Assembly: GCA_009599575.1 (NCBI GenBank)
Contig: VWND01000078.1
Coordinates: forward strand, 434,001-498,000
Direction: 5' to 3'
Source of the DNA: Blumeriella jaapii
Lineage: Eukaryota > Ascomycota > Leotiomycetes > Helotiales > Drepanopezizaceae
DNA length: 64,000 nt
The position numbers and the translations under genes are program-made. The notes under the pieces are model-generated. The model searched no databases. It saw only the letters and a list, made by a program, of their open reading frames with translations, and was not told the DNA's origin. Positions 57,903-64,000 of this stretch are shown here, piece after piece (the first letter of the stretch is position 1; every line of letters begins with the position of its first letter).

Positions 57903-60632
57903 ATGGCTTCTTCTCGCATTTTCATCAAGGGCCTGCCCCCGACCATTACGGAGGAGGAGCTCAGGAAGCATTTCGGAACCACCGCCGCCATCACAGATGC
58001 GAGGCTGATCTCGCACCGGCGCATTGGCTATGTGGGATACAAGACCCCCGACGAAGCGGCAAAGGCTGTCAAGTACTTCAATCGTACCTTCATACGCATG
58101 TCAAAGATTGGAGTGGAGATTGCACGCCCGGTAGGTGCTGGACTTGCTACAAGCTACGGAGCAAATCTAACCATACCGTCCAGATCTCGGATGCGACTCT
58201 ACCGCCCTCGAGGAAAGCCCAGCGCGAACAGGAGCGCGCTGATGCAGCCTCCAGGAAGAAGGAGCGCGCTGATGCCGCTGCCGCCTCACTGATTACTGGA
58301 ACGAAGAGAAAGAGAGACGTTCTGGACGAATCCAACCCTAAATTGAAGGAGTTCTTGGAGGTTATGCAGCCGGCCTCAAAACCCAAGACGTTGAAAGCCC
58401 TGGCCGAGGACGACGAGCCGCCTACCAAGATGCAAGCTATAGAGATCCCGGAAGGCGAGAGCGACGGCGAGTACGAGGCTGTTCCCAAGAAGTTGAGACA
58501 GAAGAGTCCGGCACCACCCGCCAAATCTGTAGAGATGTCCGCTCCAATTGTCGAAGCTGCACATGAACAGAGGGAGATAGATGGGCCAAGGAAGGCAGAC
58601 GCTCCAGATGCAACTGACGATGACTGGCTTCGGAGCCGGACGAGCAGACTCCTTGACCTGATGGATCCTGACGAGATTGGGGCTGCGGGAGCTGGGGCCG
58701 TGCCGACCGAACAAGCTAAACCTATCGCTGTTGCAGAAACACCAGTAGCTGAAGTTCGTGAAAACGAAGAGCCCATCCCCGACCCGCACGAAGACGAAGA
58801 CGAAGACGAAAAGCCAGATCCCACTATTGAAGCTATCAAAGCTACCGGACGACTCTTTGCGCGAAATCTGCCCTACTGCCACCGAGGACGATCTGCGTGA
58901 GCATTTCGCGCCGTTTGGATCTTTAGAAGAGGTATGCGTCTTTTGTTGCAACTTCCATACCCTTTCGTTTCATGATGAATATCCAGATAGGGACAGCTTA
59001 AGCTATAAGCATGTGATGAGAACTGGACGAAAATTTTAGTAGATGCTTCGTGTGTTCTGAAAACGACCAATCATCCGCTATTGTCTTATTTAAAGTAGTA
59101 AGAGTTCGATGCTGACATGGGGCCGATTACAGGTTCATATGCCAGTTGACGCCAAAGGTACGAGCAAAGGATATGTCTATGTTCAGTATGCGGATCCGAA
59201 TGCTGCGGCGGAAGCCTTCCACAATCTTGACGGTGAGCCTTTCCAAGGTCGGCTGTTACATATCATTCCTGCCTCTGCGAAGAGAGAGAACAAGTTGGAC
59301 GAGTTTGCTATCGCAAAGTTGCCACTGAAGAAGCAGAAGCAGATCAAGAAGAAAGCTGGAGCTGCATCAAGCTTTAACTGGAACTCCTTGTTTATGAATC
59401 AAGACGCTGTCAATGAAGCTATTGCCAGCCGCCTTGGTGTGTCCAAGTCCGAAATGCTTGATCCAACGTCCGCGGATTCTGGATATAAGCAAGCGATCGC
59501 GGAGACTTCAGCCATTCAAGAGTCAAAATCCTACTTCACAAAGAATGGCGTTGACTTGGACGCATTCAAAAGGCAAGAGCGTGGCGACACGGCCATCCTC
59601 GTGAAAAATTTCCCATTTGGTATGTCTCTCGAAGAGCTGAGGAAGATGTTCGAGCCTTTCGGACAGGTGCTTCGAGTTTTGATGCCACCGATTGGCACGA
59701 TCGCAATCGTTGAATTTTCTGAACCTACTCAGGCGCGAGCAGCGTTTGCAAGGTTGGCGTACCGCAAAGTCCAGGACTCGGTGTTGTTTCTCGAGAAGGC
59801 ACCCAAAAATCTATTCAAGACCCCAGGTAGCACGACCATCATTGAGCCTTCTGACAGCGCGGCAACCAAGCCAGGAAAGGAAAAGCTTTCAGTATCCGAT
59901 CTCCTCGAGAAGGAGACTCTTCCTGAGATACTCGATACATCAACTTTGTTCGTACGCAATCTCAACTTCACTACAACCAGTGAACGCCTCACTGAGGCTT
60001 TCAAGCCTCTGGACGGTTTCATTTCCGCCCGTGTCAAGACCAAAACCGATCCAAAGAAACCCGGTCAAGTCCTCAGTATGGGTTTCGGTTTCCTGGAGTT
60101 CAAAAGCAAGGCCCAAGCCCATGCAGCTCTCACCGCGATGGATGGCCATGTGCTTGAAAACCACAAGTTGCTTATCAAGGCTTCTCACAAGGGCTTCGAT
60201 GCAGCCGAAGAGCGCCGGAAAGAAGACCACGCCAAGAAGCAGGCTGGCAAGCGGACGAAGATTATCATTAAAAACCTTCCGTTCCAGGCTACTAAACAGG
60301 ATGTGAGGGGCCTCTTCGGTGCTTACGGGCAGCTTCGCTCGGTACGTGTTCCCAAAAAATTCGATCAAACCACACGTGGGTTTGCCTTCGCAACTTTCGT
60401 TACGGCTCGCGAAGCGGAAAATGCATTAGAAGCCCTTAAAGACACACATTTACTTGGTCGCCGCCTTGTTCTAGAATTCGCAGCCGATGACGCTGTTGAT
60501 GCAGAGGAGGAGATTGCGAAGATGGAAAAGAGAACCGGTGCACAAGTCAACAAAGTTGCTGCGCATGAACTCACAGGAGGTAGCCGAAATCGAAAGAAAT
60601 TTGATCGCGAGGGGGATGAAACTATGGAATGA
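57903..60632 (+). CDS. mrd1: Multiple RNA-binding domain protein Mrd1, with apparent frameshift
   Basis: Exons 57903-58130, 58184-58931 and 59133-60632. Five RRMs are seen: RIFIKGLPPTITEEEL (start), GRLFARNLPY/TATEDDLREHF (about residue 300), DTAILVKNFPFGMSLEEL (about 478), STLFVRNLNFTTTSERL (about 595) and TKIIIKNLPFQATKQDV (about 699). Mrd1 binds the 35S pre-rRNA and U3-containing processome in the nucleolus and is needed for early 18S cleavages. The second RRM is split between frames at 58873-58878: TAC TGC CAC leads to a stop at 58898, while the shifted frame gives TATEDDLREHFAPFG. Allowing for two missing bases there, the product is about 825 aa, normal for the family. Either a real -2 mutation or an assembly error. 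Confidence 0.92.
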
Positions 60633-61401
60633 GGGAGTTCGTGGTATTTGACGAAAGTCGCCTCCCTGGCGCAGCCGTTGGGCCATGATAACCCCTTGCT
60701 GTGACTGGCACAACCTTTTTTCGGTTAGCATCCCTCCACACGGACAATTTATATCTCCTTCACGGTCGTCCCTGTTTTGTTCTGGTAGACTTACAGCTTG
60801 ACCCCGCAATATTCGATATCTTCAAGAAGGTTAGGCTGTCTTCGTTCAGTAACAAAGGCAATCAAGAAATCACTAGGCTCAATCCGGAGTTGGTTTTGTG
60901 GCATCTCATTTGCCCTGGCATTCCATCATCTGACTGGCTTATCTAGCACACCGTCGTGTAAGATGAAGCATTCCTTCAATTGCCTTGGGAACGATCTGCG
61001 GATACAGTATTCTTTTCCGCATGCAGGTGTCCTTGCTTCGAGGATTCGAACTTGACCACTCCTGCAGTTGGGAGAGGCTTTCCCCGTCTCTCAAATTGTT
61101 GCCGTCGCAAATAGCTTCTTTCTTTCTCTAGCTGATCCAATCACATGAAGCCACCCACTTTTCAAAAACCCTTTCGAGTCTACACATTTCGACCCTTGGG
61201 CCGAGTCTGCTGCTCTCTTATAAGCTTGAACCTGCTCTTCATTCTCAAGTCACCTGTTGACATTCTTTCACTTCTGCCATTCCTCCATACATTTTTTACA
61301 ACAGCCCTTATTCCTCCTCAACCAAAGGAATCTCTTTGTTGGATGCCACAGTGACCAGCCATTTGGAAGTAAAGCATTCCTAATAGTAGCTCACGGGTTC
61401 G
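60633..61401. other. Intergenic region between mrd1 and the TEA gene
   Basis: About 770 bp between same-strand genes. Holds mrd1 3' flank and the promoter of the TEA-domain gene. No repeat, RNA gene or convincing regulatory palindrome seen. Confidence 0.5.
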
Positions 61402-63948
61402 ATGGACCACAGTCGACACACACTACCTTCAAGCTACGCGCTTCCACTGGACAACCTCAGTGAGCTTTCAAGCGCCAGAGAGCCTCTTACCGCTTCCGCT
61501 GGGAATTCCCAGCATCACAATCTGGCTTCCTTCTTCTACCATGATAGCAAGAGGCACCTACCTCGGAGGGAGAGGCATGATTGGCTCAACCCTACAGTGC
61601 CCTCCCAGCCTGTTCGACAGTCGGTAGGCAATACACTGGAGCTTCGGCGTCAAAGCACACGCAGACAACGTCACCTCAGACTTAGCCGGTATCCCATTGT
61701 CGACGCTGTACAGTACCAAGCTCGTCGTACACGACAAACTCGCGAAAGTACCAGCGAGGACACAAGATGGCCTCAAGACCTGGAGGACGCGTTCTTGAGG
61801 CGGAATCCCATTGTTGAGTCTGTACACTACCAAGCCTATCGTGCTAGACAAACTCGCGATGGTCCCAAAGAGGACACAAAATGGCCTCAAGAGCTGGAGG
61901 ATGCATTCCTCGACGGTACGTCATTTGAATTGTACGAGGTTCACTGCACTGACAAGCCTTATAGCACTTATGAACGTACCCGCCATGGGACGAAAGAAGT
62001 TTTCTTATGGCGGCAAGCCTTACGGGCGTAATGAACTAATCGCACAGTATATATGGATTGCTTATTGCGAAGGTCTTCCTCGGGGCGTTAGACCCGACCC
62101 TCTCATGCGGAGGCATCGGAAGCAAATATCGAGTCATATCCAGGTCCTGCGAGGCTTCTTGGCAGGACATCCATCATGTAAGGCATCTTTTCCTCCTAGC
62201 TTAGACACTGCTGACCTCAGCAGTTGAACTACTGTTTCCAAAAGCTCCTCTCGACGATTCCTTCAAGCACGACCCTTGCCTACGGGCTCTAGCTAAAGGT
62301 CATTTGCCTAGATCAACACACCTACGGATACGACCAATTCTCTTTTGGCTTCTTATAATGTCGTCGTCGCCTTCGACCGACGATTGCAACCGAGAGCTTT
62401 TAAAGCACGAACAAGACCTCTACAAGGACGATTTGATCGCGCACAAATTCACTTCACTTCACGGGGAGAGATCGCGTGCTAATTTAGAATCACTCGACAA
62501 CTGGCGCCAAAGATTTCCTTTTCTGAACCAGCTGTGCGCCTTAAGCGAGCCAAACTTTGAAATCATTCATATGGAAGCTTCGCTAAATCTCCTCTCGACG
62601 CTTCAGAAGCCCGAAGGGTCTGATCTTTGCAGCTGCACCATGCTTTCTGTGCCCGGGCTTCAGGCTGACAGGAATTGGAAAATCGTCACAACCCTTGACA
62701 AACCAGCCGAACTCTATCGTGACGACATAGCCGATCAGCCTGGGGTGTCACAGGAAGAGTTTGTTCAAGTAGCCTTTGCCGACAACGGAGAGGCACAGAT
62801 CAAAGTGCCCTTTCCCGCAGTTGCCTGGGCACAGGCATTCTCCTGCCTACAAGCCATCCAAGCCCAGTACGAAGAGCCAACAGCATTCGTTTAACGATGG
62901 CACGGGGCAATGTCAACCGGCACACCACTACGTCAAACGAATCTCCATGTACCAAGATGTGCAATCGGCTCCCGACGGCACCCGCTGGACGCGCCGCGCC
63001 ACTATCCTCTGGACGTTCCGAAAAGCTCTCAACAGTCAGGACAGCAGTACCACCTTCCGCTACCTCGAAGCCCCTCCTCGTCGAACACTCATGTCGCCCT
63101 CCCCGGCCGCATCCCACCACATCCAGGCCAACATGAGCGAAACCTTCAATACCTGGTCTTCCACTGACCCCACCGCCCTGCAGCATCTCGACCCCTTCGT
63201 AACTCGGGGCTTGCAAACGCCGCCCCACACTGCTGGCCTCCACTCCTCCTTCCCAACACCGAACTTGACTTTTGGTGCCTCTGCCTTCGACCTTCCCGAC
63301 CACAATCTCAGCTTCCAGTCGAACACCAGTACGATTGATAGCGAGGCTACGCTCGTTGACGCGAATATCAACAGTTACGCTTACAACAACTCCATCAACA
63401 TCCCAGACTTCGTGCCGGCGCCCCCACACTGGCAGCTGCAAGGCATGGATGGTTCCTTTCAGCCGGACTCGACTTGGGCGCTGGGGAATTTTACCGTGCC
63501 TAGCACGACGCCCACGCTAAAATGGGATCCGAGCGAGGCGAAGAGCCAGTCGTGGCCAGATCTGCCGCTCGACGGGGGTGGAAAAAACTGGGCTACGCCG
63601 GAACAGAGTGGGAATGGCAATGGGGATGGGGATAGGGATACAAGCGTGGAGAAAGAGTGGAGGGAGGTGGTGGTAGGGAGTCCGGACAAAGGGAGCGTGG
63701 GTTATATCGAGCAGAGCCTCACGCAGAAGTTGCTGCCGTGGACCGAGGAACATGGCGAAGAGCCAACGAAGAGTAATACGTACGATGATGTTGTCGTGCC
63801 TGTCGAAAGCCATAGCTCAGAGGTGGAGATGCAGGAGCAAGAGCAGAAGCTTGAGCCTGAGAGTCACGAGCTGGAGGTGCTGGAGGAGTGGCATGCGCAC
63901 TCGCCCCATGATGATTTCGACTACTCGCAGATGAAGCAGCTGAAGTAA
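61402..63948 (+). CDS. abaA: AbaA-like TEA/ATTS-domain transcription factor, with apparent frameshift
   Basis: Exons 61402-61915, 61965-62177 and 62224-63948; about 816 aa if one frame break is bridged. The TEA DNA-binding domain (about residues 160-240) reads [35 protein letters not shown] and [15 protein letters not shown]. Its start is preceded by a 38-residue duplicate. Downstream are blocks found in AbaA proteins: [53 protein letters not shown] [17 protein letters not shown] and [20 protein letters not shown]. AbaA controls conidiophore development in Aspergillus. The frame changes at 62871-62876 (GAAGAG), where YEE would run to a stop at 62892-62894 while the next frame continues [14 protein letters not shown]. 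One extra base or two lost bases would explain it. The third exon has tandem NAG acceptors. Confidence 0.9.
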
Positions 63949-64000
63949 AAGAAGAAAAATGGAAGGAGAAGAACAAAAGCAATGACCCTAAATAATGGCT

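Overview
The window is nuclear DNA of a filamentous ascomycete (Pezizomycotina; a Dothideomycete is my best guess). The grounds are short GT-AG introns of about 40-70 nt with CTAAC-like branch sites, a Zn2Cys6 regulator, an AbaA-type TEA factor, a fungal Dur3-type urea permease, Mcr1 and Mrd1, and transposon relics with C-to-T type decay. I see no rRNA, tRNA or CRISPR array. The exon models were assembled by hand from reading frame, splice sites and family resemblance.

Layout. 1-1827: 3'-incomplete minus-strand gene for a low-complexity protein. 1828-7809: gene-free, with a retroelement 3' end and a minisatellite. 7810-8883: NADP-dependent MDR double-bond reductase. 8884-13647: gene-free and partly AT-rich, with a decayed Tc1/mariner element. 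13648-17877: Zn2Cys6 regulator converging on a DHA1 drug/H+ antiporter. 18419-19590: mcr1. 19591-23015: two degenerate minisatellites. 23016-27419: a cysteine-bearing hypothetical protein, a MAPR/cytochrome b5-like membrane protein and a small charged protein. 28437-30909: urea permease, divergent from a CinA-like deamidase gene (32602-33532) that has a retroelement end directly downstream. 35169-35833: DUF2237 gene. 36.5-43.9 kb: non-coding DNA packed with GTACTGTAC-type motifs and microsatellites. 44776-47052: ELL/occludin-domain elongation factor. 47.1-53.4 kb: repeat island with retroelement tails, an inverted pair of an unknown repeat and an LTR. 53473-53937: small secreted protein. 56503-57267: LC8 dynein light chain, divergent from mrd1 (57903-60632). 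61402-63948: AbaA-like TEA regulator.

The gene-dense blocks are housekeeping (mitochondrial redox, rRNA processing, dynein, Pol II elongation, urea uptake) or developmental regulation. The gene-poor blocks hold the transposable elements. The most notable observations are the GTACTGTAC domain, a terminal motif shared by two retroelement 3'-end families, an unidentified inverted repeat pair, a 114-bp duplication ending at a splice donor in the TEA gene, and three separate frame breaks in otherwise well conserved genes. The last pattern suggests base-level assembly errors as readily as real mutations.
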